DNA of 64,000 nucleotides, taken from positions 1 through 64,000 of the forward strand of contig CALYLX010000158.1 in assembly GCA_944990035.1 (NCBI GenBank), written 5' to 3'. A program made the translations under genes and the position numbers. This stretch comes from Clitopilus passeckerianus. Lineage: Eukaryota; Basidiomycota; Agaricomycetes; Agaricales; Entolomataceae. Positions 34,125 through 44,670 of the stretch are shown piece after piece. The notes under the pieces are model-generated. The model did not search any database and was not told the DNA's origin. It saw only the letters and a list, made by a program, of their open reading frames with translations. The number at the start of each line of letters is the position of its first letter. The stretch's first letter is position 1.

Positions 34125-35188
34125 CTATGAATCAGCATCCCGTGTATCATGAGCATCCAGCCCCTTCGCATCCTTCCTCAGCTCCTCCTCTTCAACTTCC
34201 ATCTTATCCTCAGCTGGTACCTCTTCTTCCTCATCGTCATCATCATCGGTGTCGTCCTCATCCTCTTCATCGTCCTCTTCATCATCACCCTCTTCAGGTG
34301 CCTCCGGCTTTTCCTCTTCCACGTCCGCCTTCTTTGCAGGCACAACCGGTTCTTGTCCATCGACCTCCATCTCCACAGGCTCTTGACCTACTGCAGCAGG
34401 TACCACAGCTGCTGGTGCTGGTGCCGGAGCTGCCGCGCTCGCAGGTTTGGGTGCCCTCGTCAATGCCGGAGTCGAAGGAGGCTTGGTCGCTTTTGCTTTA
34501 CCCTTTGAGGCTGGAGCAGCCGCAGAGGCAGAGGCAGACGTAGATGGTGTCTTTTTATGTGAGGCACCTCCGGTACTCCCGCTTTTCTTGCCTTTGTCGC
34601 TTTTCTGGTTTTCACGATACACTAGTGGGCGGTAGAATCATGCACTATGAGTACAGGTTTCATGGAAAATAGGACAAGTTGAGCGTACCGTTGAGCTCAG
34701 TCTGAAGATAGTCCGTCATATCACCAAAGCCTATAAGTTCCATGGCTTTAACGACGTCGGAAGCTGATATGCTTTTGTGCTGCTTTGAGACAGCAACATC
34801 ATGGGCACTTGAGAACAGTCAGGCACATTCTAGCCACTCAAAGCAAGAGAACAACACACGTAGCAGCTAAACATCAAGAAAAGACATTAAATCCTGCTGA
34901 TAGACCTGAAGCACTCTAACTCACCAAGATAATTAATGAACACCACCGAGCCTTTCAACAGTGCATACCCCGTGTCCTTCTGCAATTTCGTATTATCCGG
35001 TACCTAACGCATAGAGCTCGAGCTTCAGAGAGCCACCTCGCAGATTTTCAGAGGAGAGAACCCACCACAGACCTGGCTATCCTCATCACGACCGATCTTG
35101 GAAGCTCATAGTTTTCGATGCCGTCCGAAACAAGATCTTGCTGTGCTTGGGCGGATATTGGGCCTGCTCCGGCGTCTTTCTTTGGCAT
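34125..35188 (-). CDS. DPB4: Histone-fold protein Dpb4/POLE3 (DNA polymerase epsilon / CHRAC subunit)
   Basis: Five exons: 35066-35188, 34925-35003, a 7-nt microexon 34860-34866, 34689-34807 and 34125-34621; 275 codons with consistent phases. An H2B-like histone fold occupies about residues 22-108: NYELPRSVVMRIARSV, PDNTKLQKDTGYALLKGSVV, FINYLAATAHDVAVSKQHKS, ISASDVVKAMELIGFGDM. The microexon supplies the AAT of NYLAATAHD. A long tail follows, first Ala/Pro/Lys-rich, then acidic (EEGDDEEDDEEDEDDTDDD). Dpb4 pairs with a POLE4/Dls1-type partner in DNA polymerase epsilon and in ISWI/CHRAC complexes, binding DNA and histones in the nucleus. A possible MluI cell-cycle box lies 114 bases upstream. 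Confidence 0.9.
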
Positions 35189-35301
35189 CTCTGGACTAGT
35201 TGGTACAAAAGATTCTCAAAAGTTGAATCAAGAGGAGGAGGTAGGGCGGTCGGCTTAGCCAGGTAGTTGACAGTGCACGTAGGATCTCGCCCATGTTCTC
35301 G

Positions 35302-35307
35302 ACGCGT
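35302..35307. promoter_or_regulatory. Possible MluI cell-cycle box (ACGCGT) at DPB4 promoter
   Basis: One palindromic ACGCGT 114 bases upstream of the Dpb4 ATG, with a near match (AACGCGA) 7 bases further on. MBF controls many fungal replication genes through this site; a single 6-mer is weak evidence. Confidence 0.35.
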
Positions 35308-35479
35308 GTTTGCAACGCGAGCGAATTGTTTAGTTGCAGCCTTTGGACCAAATACATAGTCGGCTCGGCTGCACGGCGCAAGGTCCCCGAACCTTGGCCC
35401 AGACCTTTGCCAGCGCTCTTCGAGATACCCTCTACAAGTACCATATAACTGCTTGCAATTAACCGCTGTTCTTAGTCTC

Positions 35480-36283
35480 ATGGACTTCATCCCGCTTCCA
35501 CTTTTGCTTAAGTCTTATGGGAGTGAAAGTAAAACGAGAGCTACTTCGCAGACGGTCTTGGAAGTACTCAGGTTTAGCCTTAACGACCTAGAAAAGCATA
35601 AGGACTACTTTGACCCCCCTACCGAGGACCACCACGCTGGTGACATTTCGTCTTTATCCACTCAAGCGGCAAACAATGATGCTGCGCTCGTCAATTCGCC
35701 GAGAGCATCGTCAGCTCCCTCTAATTCTTGTCCCGCCTCTTCCTCGCGGCCTCTTTCTCAACGAGGAGCAAAGCCAAAGCTACATATCTCATGCTATCCC
35801 CCTAGCTTCGAATTATTCAGAAGCTCTCCAATCTCCCCGCTTAGAAAACTGGGATCACTAGAGGATAGCCCCGATACCCTGCCCAAGAATCTAGAGGACA
35901 TAGAAGACAAACTGCGGGACCTGACATGAGATTCGATCCAATATGAATGGGAGGCGCATAAAATCAACAGATGCTGTGATATAACGTTGATCATCGTTCA
36001 GCAACGAGGTATATCTGAGGACGGATCAGACTCACGAAGCCTTGCCGCTTGTCGAGCCAGGCGTGACTGCTTAGAGTTGGCTTTGCGATCAATGAACTTC
36101 GACAAGTACGTCTCGCGGGTTAAAAGGCGTCAAGAGGTCTTCAAAAAGCATCTTCCCAAGGAATCCTATTTGCGGGGTATGAGTGGCAAGGAACCCAATG
36201 TCCGGGCACAAATACACGCGGACTCGGAGAGAAAGAAGTATTCGTCTTCTTTACCTTCTGCTGATAGCCTCGAACCTTCCTAG
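35480..36283 (+). pseudogene. Hypothetical gene interrupted by an in-frame TGA
   Basis: An ATG at 35480 opens a 150-codon frame ending in TGA at 35927-35929. The same frame then continues without another stop for 118 codons to 36283. The predicted protein has a helical N terminus (TSQTVLEVLRFSLNDLEKH), a Ser/Pro/Ala-rich middle, and charged helical segments on both sides of the stop (KNLEDIEDKLRDLT, then DSIQYEWEAHKINR, and LELALRSMNFDKYVSRVKRR). No GT donor occurs for more than 100 bases before the stop, so splicing it out looks unlikely. CGA to TGA would be a single transition. It could be a pseudogene, a consensus error, a shorter true gene, or translational readthrough. I recognise no family; it is divergent from DPB4. 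Confidence 0.4.
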
Positions 36284-36780
36284 CATACCGGAATGCAAAG
36301 GTGTCTCTCCCTGGCACCCTGGTGGTGGCTCGCCTCTGGCCATTGCATTTGTCTATCGAAGTGCTAGATACTATACATTTGTTTTTACGCTGTTTATTCG
36401 GTAGTTGGATTGGGACTTTAATTAAAAATCATTCAATTAAGTAGAAGCCCTTGAGAGCCATTTCCGCTTGACTTGTGCGGTCGAATCCGTTAGAATGCTG
36501 TCAATAGAGGCGTTTTTCTTCTTCCCCACTCGACAGCTCCAAAGAATGGGTGACTAAACAAACTCGCGTCGTTACGATTCAGTCGTCGTCTAGACTCGGA
36601 GCATTCTGGGCATGTCACGAGTTTGCTCAGCGATCCAGACATTTCTCAACAACTTAGTTAGCATACAGTAACTACAAATTACACGGCTATCTGGGTTTTC
36701 GGTATTATTAGCTCGAATCTTTTCGTTCTTTCTTTGTATAACAGCATTCAAAATTGGTCCATGTTCCATTCTTGAGCTCT
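36284..36780. other. Intergenic region
   Basis: AT-rich, convergent 3' flanks; nothing recognisable. Confidence 0.4.
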
Positions 36781-37311
36781 CTAGCAGCTGGGGGGAGCAC
36801 CCTCTGTATAGTTATTTCCGTTAGTTTCACGGCCTATAATCACGGAGAACCTCAACGTACGATAGTAATCGACATAGTACTCGGCAATCCAGCAACCATC
36901 TGAAGTCTTACCCCACCACCTAGCATAACCTTCAGCTATGACGATTCTCGAACGGGTAAGACGTACTTACGGATATCCTCCAACGGTGGTGGTACCAGTG
37001 GCCGTGTCACAAGAGACTTTGACGATCTTGAACATGGTTTAGTCTTCCTGAATATCCCCTAGCAAGAGCCAGATACATACCGTGCCCTTGGAGTATTGCC
37101 TGGTGGCCGTGCAGGACGTCTTTGGGCAGGTCCTGCACTTCAGAGCGGCCGTATTGACTCTGACGTTGGTGTAAGCAGCCGCAGCGGACTCCGCGCGAAC
37201 CTCGACGTCCTCAAACAAAGCCGCCTTCTTGGGGACGGGTTTCTTGGGGACAGGCTCTGCGACGGCAGCGGCGACAACGAATGGGAGGAGGACGATGGAA
37301 GGGAACTTCAT
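36781..37311 (-). CDS. Secreted SH3b-domain (bacterial SH3-like) protein
   Basis: Four exons: 37081-37311, 36971-37026, 36861-36919 and 36781-36803; exactly 123 codons. A signal peptide (MKFPSIVLLPFVVAAAVA) is followed by a short Pro/Lys spacer (EPVPKKPVPKK), then a compact beta-rich domain: TAALKCRTCPKTSCTATRQY, KGTIVKVSCDTATG, WWGKTSDGCWIAEYYVDYY, ending PPSC. The TCPKTSCTA and DGCWIAEYYV blocks match the SH3b fold found in bacterial cell-wall hydrolases and in many basidiomycete secreted proteins. There are six Cys, probably in disulfides. No catalytic domain is attached, so a binding role (peptidoglycan or other wall polymer) is inference. A TATA box lies about 95 bases upstream. Confidence 0.8.
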
Positions 37312-37404
37312 GGCGATGAATAAGAGTGGTATGAACGAGTTTGAACTGTTCTGTGAAAGGATGCTCGAGGGCGACCTGATCTTCCAAGGCGAATATGGCC
37401 CACC

Positions 37405-37411
37405 TTTTATA
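37405..37411 (-). promoter_or_regulatory. TATA box of the SH3b gene
   Basis: TATAAAA on the minus strand, about 95 bases before the ATG. Confidence 0.55.
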
Positions 37412-39308
37412 CAGAATTTACATAGAGATGAGAAAAAATTCCCTCTCAAGGATTGTCGACCTAGAACGCGGTGAGTTTCACGAACCGTGAAATACAACAA
37501 ATGAATCTCACATGCTCATGGGGTCTGCTGTCATGATAAAAATCGTGCCAGCATCCTACGTTGGCTATAATTGACAAAAGATCTCGGGCAGGCGCCGCTA
37601 CATTACTGCCTGGCAGTAGATTATGCCGTTAGAAACTGGGGTGCAGCACCAGAATATGATGCGCCCAAGCAATCTCCAACTGTCAACAGCATCGGCTGGA
37701 AGTCGGGCTCGGAGAAAAGAGTCCAAAAAACATGGCCAATCCGCGGAGGGTGTCCAGATGCATGCCGAGAAGAGATTCATCGCTTCAGCTCTCGAAATAA
37801 GTCCCAACCACTCAAGGTCTAGCATTGAGGGTCCTGGTTTGCTTATTGCTCTTCTTTGTTACACCAAATCTCTTCGACTCCATGTTCGTGGGTCGACTTG
37901 ACGTATTTCTGACACCATGCCGCTGGTGCCAGGGATTTTTAGATTTTTACTCAACCATATGAACCATATGTATGTTGTATTTGACAGGTCAGAGATCAGG
38001 GCCATTCGAGTTTCGTCCTCCTGACGCAGCAAGATCTCAAGGCAGAGGTCATGAAACGTATAACAAGTGACGATTTGCGCATTATTGCTGGTATTTTCGG
38101 AAATTTCTTCCAGTCACTGTGACAGGTGAAGATGGTGGCGCTTTTGACAGCCGTTTTGCTCTTGCTTTGGTGAAGTTCGATCTCAGCGGACGCTCCAAGA
38201 AGGTCGGATCGCCGACGAGCACTACATCCTATTGGTCGATGCCTATCGATAGGCAAAATCAATCTTGATAGAAACATTCGATGTCGGTGTTTGTGGGTCA
38301 GAGAGCGTGTCAAGACCTTCGTTCAGTAATGAACATGGAATCGAGCATGTGGCAAAGAGAGAAATTGAAGATCAAAATCAAAAATCAACGTCAGGATTTC
38401 CAGCGGAGGGCCAGGAAGCAATACCAGTCGAGTGTCGACGTGAGCACCAGTGGAAACGTCTCCGGGGCTTGGCCAGCACACTGAAACATGCTTCTCATGC
38501 ACACATTTTTCTTTCGTGGGCAATCCACCGTACAGAGACACATCGCATGGGGACTCCTATGGCATATCAGCAGCGTGGTATACAAAGAATCGCAGGTACC
38601 AAATAGTGTAGAATTATCTCATTGAAAGCACCAAGGCCATGATCACACCACACTGGCATACGACTCGTGGCAAGCATTCCGATGGCAGCTCGGCGAACAA
38701 GCCGAGGTGATCACAACAGGGTGAACCAGTGCATTGCTCTATGACCGAAACCACCAGACGAAACAACAAAGAAGGAAATTCAGGCTACAGTAACCGAGCC
38801 AGTAATATGCGCACAACGTAAGCATCTAAATCAGCAGGGACCTTTGCGTTCTGACACTTTCTGTCGCTTATGTCAGCCTCCATTTCACATCCTCGACGCG
38901 TCGCGTAGTCATTCCATGTACTCTCCTGTCATCTAATTAAATGTATTCGCTCTCTAATATCTCGGTCTTTTGAACGAAAATGGTTCTTGAACGGCTTTTC
39001 TCGCCAACGCGACGCGTTAATTCTCAGAATACCCCTCCAAATCCGGGCCCATATATGGGAAGGGGTCAGTCAAGGGTCGTGGGAAATCCGAGACTACCCT
39101 TCGTCGTCGAGCACACTGCTATTCCTCCAATGTACCCCGACTTTCCCGATTGAATCGAGCTAAGAGCATCGTGTGATTCCGAATAGCACGCAGATCAGAA
39201 GAACTTGTAATGCTGTGATGGCTGCAACCTCAACTTTCACCATATATAACCTCGAGCTTGGCGGGATGGTGTGCAACACGACGCCAGTATCGCGCCCATC
39301 TCAGCGCT
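37412..39308. other. Gene-poor intergenic region with two ACGCGT sites
   Basis: About 1.9 kb in which neither strand shows a splice-compatible conserved reading frame. Two ACGCGT palindromes occur at 38897 and 39012, upstream of the plus-strand GRDP-like gene. No repeats or transposon ends seen by eye. Confidence 0.4.
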
Positions 39309-42260
39309 ATGGATTATCGAGGATTCCCAAGAAGCGGCGAATGGGCACCAAGTGGTCCAATCCAGCATTCTGGAGCGCAGTTTTCTCGTCAACCCTCCAT
39401 GTCTTCAATGAACACCTCCAGGCGTCCACCAAGCTACGCTACTTGCACACCGGATGATGACCAACGCACCATATCAGACAATGGAGATATCCAGGACACC
39501 CAGAGTCTATATCCTCCCAGCTACCGGACTGCTCCCTCACTTTATGGCTACGACGAAGACGAGTCTTCATCAGCTTCGCACTCTGGGCAAACAACGCTTC
39601 GCTATGCACCAACCAGTGCTTTTCTGGAGCATCAGTTTGGTAGTACATCGACCCTCGCACAGACCAACCAGTATGAGGACGAGGAAGAGCGGCCGGAAAC
39701 ACCAACTTTACGACCTTTGCGAATATCAGACAGTTCTACGAACCAGAACTCGCAGAATGACCTGCACGAATTACACTGGACTGATGATGGCACATCGGAT
39801 TCCATGGCTGATGTCGATCCACCGGAATACAGCCATCCGTCATCATACTACATTCTCAGCAACAAGACTGAAGCACTGGTGACATCGCACCACGTTAGTG
39901 GACACCTGTCTCTCCTGCACGCGTTTTGGCGCCTCAGAACGACTGTGGAGGACCTCGACAACCGCAATGACCAACCTGTCGCACCTTTTCCTCAAGAAAA
40001 GGACCGACGCTGGGCTTGGCTAGTTTCGTTCGCGGTTGATAGGTACTTGAAATTTTATTCCAGGTAGAGCCCGTATTTACTCTCTGAACCTTTTAGGTTT
40101 TCGATATGGTGCGAATCACTGAAATCAGAAGATGTTCAGTATGCAACCCACGAGATTATGCCTCCGATAGATGTTCTGATGGTAAGGGCTTCCTCGATAG
40201 ACTTCTGCATGCTGGCTCTTACCGGTTATTTTAGGTTTGGCACACCTACCTATTGAATCCTGCGTATGTCACTATCGTTTTGGCTGCCCCTCTGTTCTGA
40301 GAAGTTACTAGATGGTATGGAGAGGACACCAAAAGGATCCCGTGTCTCCGTGTTCTGTCCCGCATCGGCCACTTGAGATTTATGCCTGCGCTGGTAAATT
40401 GCCAGACGTCGTACTTTCTGATGCTTAATGACCTGAAATTTTCAGACCGGTGAACTCAGTATATTACTTGACGCACCTGTCACGGATATACGCAGAGAAA
40501 CATGGAAGAACAAGACGCAAGGACGAGCCTTTGATGTATTCGAAGACGCTAGGCAAACCCGTCTCAAAGTATTCAAATGCCCAGATTGCGAAGCCAATAT
40601 CGAGCATCGTCAGTCTTTCTTTTGTTCATACTCCCTTACCGTACGCTAAGGATTTCCAGCCTATATGAGTAGGGATGGTACGGGGTTCCTACAACAAAAC
40701 TTTGAGGCCTTCTGCTCGAACATCGATTGTCATTTCGTGAATAAAGTCATTGACAAGACTACCCTGGGTGCTCGCAAGTTAGTAGAGGATATCGTTCGAT
40801 CAGATGACACCCTACAATCATTCCTTGCGTTCGCAATTCCAGGCTTCCTTGACCCCCGGCGGCAAGCTGATGTCTCTTTTTCAGTGGTTCTCTATGGGCT
40901 CAATACGCCATTAACAGACCCAACGGCCAACGTCTAAATACCGCTATCTCGAAATACGAGAGCTTACAGTGTCCCAAAGCATTCACGGATGAGCAGCTGA
41001 TTCTATCGGTCATCAAGCGATACGTGAAAAACGAGGTTTTACAGTCAAACGACCTGATACGCCCTGTTAATGTTGCCCGCGCCGGTTGGGTTATCGAAAT
41101 ATTGAGAAAGCACAAGTTCACGCTGTGCCGTCTCATCAACTCCATCAACAACGCCTTGAGGAAAAGTGGCAACGATTCCATCAAAATGTGGGTAGTGAGG
41201 TCTGTAGTCATTCGCTGCACTCTAAAAGCTCTATCTTAGGCTACGGAGGATCTACTCCGCCTACACGGACGGAAATGTTTTCTCCGTCGATTTAATTGGC
41301 GCGGTAAGGTTCTCACATTGACCCCGAGGGCATCACTGAATCTCCTCAACCGACAGGTATTGAGACAAGGCTCCTTCGTCCAGAAGATGCACGAGTTGGG
41401 ATGGTCTAGACCCGGCTATTTTGCTCGGGCAGACGATGAGGTTATTCTGCAGCATGTCGTCACGCGTTATCACGCGTAAGTACGAATTTTCTACTCGTAT
41501 GGATTTCCGAATGGCTTACTGTCCAACAGGTTTCTTGACCTGATTGCAACTTCTCCCAAACTGTTGTATGTGCCTACTCTTGACATCGACCTTGCCTGGC
41601 ACACCCATCAACTTTTCGGTGCCAAGTATCACGAAGACTGCAAGAAATACGTGCATTTCCATCTAGACCAGTAAGTCACTTGTTGCAATTTTACTACTCT
41701 CGGCTGAACGAGCGTGTTAGTGATGACAAAGTGAATGAATCCAGTCTCGAACGAGCGTTTGATATGACTTGTCGAGCTTGGAAGTCCCGCTTCAAGGTCC
41801 CATATACCTTTGCGGTTGCCCAGCCCCGGGAAAACAAATGTTCGGCGGCACCGACACATATTCTACCCACAATTACAGAGAGCAGGAGAATCTACTCAAG
41901 CCACGGTCAGCGGATGATCTCATGTTCCAAGCAAGTACACACGCAAGCGATCACAGCGCAGTCTACGATAATCGCCGCAGCGTGAACAGTGAGGCTATCA
42001 GGAAGGTCCGCCTCGAGAAGCGGTCCAAGAGGGAAAACCGCGAAGATGGCATACTCAAGGGGCTGACTAGAGGAAAATCCGAAAAACTGGAATCAAATGT
42101 GCCTCACGATCCAGCCTTCTTTGCTCCCATCCCAGACTGGTACCTTAAATCGACCGGACGTGCAGATTGCGTTCTCTATGCAGCACACACCATTGATAGC
42201 CAATACCTCGATGTTAAAAAGGTGTGTACTTTTCCAGGTGATACCATTTACTGCAGCTGA
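39309..42260 (+). CDS. GRDP-like (glycine-rich domain protein family) protein, one apparent frameshift
   Basis: Eleven exons: 39309-40042, 40097-40181, 40235-40263, 40312-40393, 40446-40608, 40660-40828, 40885-41187, 41240-41303, 41357-41475, 41530-41670 and 41721-42260. The start is the first in-frame ATG, encoding MDYRGFPRSGEW. A disordered N terminus (about 200 residues) precedes the GRDP-like domain: LLHAFWRLRTTVEDL, PPIDVLMVWHTYLLNP, and later VPTLDIDLAWHTHQLFGAKY, the duplicated D-x-W-H-x-H/Y hallmark. A CPDC pair lies between them. The family occurs in plants and fungi, without an agreed biochemical function. The frame breaks in the TTT run at 41809-41811; one extra T gives PYTFCGCPAPG and 150 further open codons. 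The intron at 40829-40884 has a GTTCGC donor. The C-terminal end is uncertain and lacks the usual Gly-rich tail. Confidence 0.8.
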
Positions 42261-42903
42261 CATGGCAAATCAGTTCCCAGTGGGGATGTTGCAATATAGT
42301 GACTTGCCTGGGCCCACCGAAGGATCGGATGGGCTGGTACGACGTGAGTAGGTCTGCCAGTGGGTGGGCAAGTTTGGACACACGCCACGCACGTTTAACA
42401 CAGGGGCGAATCTCCGGCTGTATTCGTCTTTCCGGCATCATAAATGTGTTGAGGACTTTCGTAAGGGACCAGAGTTGGAGGGCACTGGAGCTTTCAGAAT
42501 GTAGCAAATAATTATCCACTGGCTAAAGCTCCTACTTGATTAATGAATCGACGAACACCAGTTCAAAGGCGAGAAAACAGGAACGAGAAACCAACATATT
42601 CAGGAAATGCACTGCAAACGCTCCATATTGTTATCATGATCACATGCCTGATGCTTCTGCGTGTAAAAAAAGATTTTAATTCCGACCAATTCGTAGTTTG
42701 CAATGGCAAACTCTGGTGCTACTGGATACAAGGTAATACAACGTCGACGTAGTTAATCCTAGGGTATACAGGGCGATGTTCCAAAAATACATCTAAAAAG
42801 AAATTATCTAAAGTATTAAGGTAAGGTAGTCCGTGGCCAAAATGATAATGAAAAAAGGGTGAATGTGTCCAGCAGATCCAAAAGCGAAATCTGACTGGAT
42901 AAC
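42261..42903. other. Intergenic, convergent 3' flanks
   Basis: An open frame at 42299-42511 could extend the GRDP-like protein by splicing but lacks family similarity. Otherwise AT-rich with no feature. Confidence 0.4.
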
Positions 42904-44088
42904 CTATTGCGATGAAGCAGAAATTAGCCCGCTATCATCGCTGTCCGAATATCTCGACACATGGCGTTCCTCACGTCGAACGCCCTTCAAGTCGGTCCAC
43001 ATGCCTTCAAGCAATGTATTAATTTCGGTGCCTATGTCATCATCCCTCTCAACCTCCTCAGCCTCCTCTGGGCGAACAATCTGCACTTGCGTGAGATCGG
43101 TAGAGTCTGATGGTAGCTATTAGCACATGCAAGGTGTGAGTGGACGAGAAAGACGAACCATCAGACAAGAAACGAGGAATGTTGCAGATCTTGCGCAGGT
43201 GAGCAGCGCTCACACCAGGTTTGCGTCCACCAAGCTGATGGCCCAGAAGGAAACGGTCATAGCCATCGTCCTCACCAGACCACTCAGAGTCGGAGATCCA
43301 GAACTGGATGCCGACAGCTGCGAGCAACAGCTGTGCGGTATGCTTGAGGGTGATACGGTCTGCGAGAGGTGGAAGAGGCTCGTCGGCGTCGTATTCGTCA
43401 GGGTCAGCCCAAAGCAGGCTATCGCGTCCACCGGGGCCAAAAAGGGCGTCGTGCACCCTCTCCAAGTCGACGCGACGAATGGGACATTGTGAGTGTTCGG
43501 ACATATCTCCATCCATGTAAAACCACCCGAAAGGTTTCCAGCCTTTGGTTCGGTGCATCTGGTGGACGCCTTTTCCGCTGTCGGGGTATCTCTCCAAGGG
43601 CTCGACTGGCGACTCGTTAATGCGGAACCCAAGTGAGTAGGACCATTCGGTGGTTATCCAGTTATACTCGTTGAAATGGTGTACGAGATGGACATCGACG
43701 GACTTCGGCGAGTGAACCGAGTGGATGCGAGTGACGACTTCAAGTTCATCCAGCTACAATGTAACACTTCAGTTAATGGGTTCCCAAACAATCAGCAGAA
43801 GGTTATACGTACGTTCTCCCAACGATCCGTGCTGAAATAACAGTCGGTGACGTCAATGCCTTTGTGGACCATTTCGACTTCCTCCTTCGTCAGATTCAGG
43901 CGAATGGCATCCTTAACAGCGCAATGAATATCTTGCACGTATCGGTCGCTGGTTTGTCCCTTGCTGAGACGACGGCTGATCTCTTTGGTGGCTCTGCGAT
44001 TTTTGATATAAGCATCCCAGTGAGGAGATTGGATGGGATTTGGGAGGGAGAAGAGCTTTTTGGCGCGGCAGTGTCTATTTTGGCTCAT
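42904..44088 (-). CDS. Hypothetical protein
   Basis: Three exons: 43813-44088, 43159-43753 and 42904-43106, with consistent phases; about 357 residues. The N terminus is basic (MSQNRHCRAKKLF). Conserved-looking, aromatic-rich blocks follow (HHFNEYNWITTEWSYSLGFR, GWKPFGWFYMDGDMSEHSQC, LFGPGGRDSLLWADPDEYDAD, LLAAVGIQFWISDSEW), with an acidic Asp/Glu/Ser tail. There is no signal peptide or membrane segment. I do not recognise a family. The ordered splice phases and uninterrupted coding pattern make it a confident gene of unknown function. The second intron uses a GTTCGT donor. Confidence 0.75.
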
Positions 44089-44670
44089 GGTGGTTGTACC
44101 AGCAACGGTTTCGGGGGAGTTTGGCGCTTTAGATACGAGTTTCTCTGCGGAACCGTAGGACTTTAAAGGATTTGCGAGACCTTGTTTTCAGGTTCCTATG
44201 GTCTCTGCACAGTGAAGAAACGAGACGTCCATTGCCCTTCAAGTCGCAAATATAAGGTCACTAGGCGTTTTCTTTCAGAGTCGGCTATTCCGGATTTGGG
44301 ACTCGCTTTGTTTTCCCACTTCAAAGGAACGCCCAAAAAAGGCAGTGTCCTGTGATCCCACCCTGCAGCAGCTTTCAATCAAAGACCCAGAGTATCAAGG
44401 TCGTGGTCAGGCCTGGCAACTCTGGCCCGCTGGGCAAACCTAAGCAACATGAGATGACTCGGAGGATACAAAGCAAAGGCGGGGAAACTGAGGGAACGTT
44501 TCTGTGACTGTGTCGAAAACCAAGGCCAGCTTGATCACGTAATTAAAGTGCGATCGGTGCTTCGGTCCGCTCCTTCCGTCCAGCAAATGATGTCAACGCC
44601 AAGTCAACGCTGAGCTATTGACTGGGCCTTTGGGAGGCCAAAGCTGTTTACGGCTTGGTTTCTAACCACC
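44089..44670. other. Divergent promoter region
   Basis: Between the starts of the hypothetical gene (minus) and the SDR gene (plus). Nothing distinctive beyond AT-rich patches such as AAATATAAGG near 44250. Confidence 0.4.

Noticed and set aside
40665..40937. Apparent frameshift after SFLA in the GRDP-like gene
   Set aside because: Explained by an intron with GTTCGC donor and TTTTTCAG acceptor giving SFLAGSLWAQY in frame.
42299..42511. Open frame that could be spliced as a C-terminal extension of the GRDP-like gene
   Set aside because: Splice is possible but the peptide has no Gly-rich or conserved tail, so the earlier stop at 42260 is kept.
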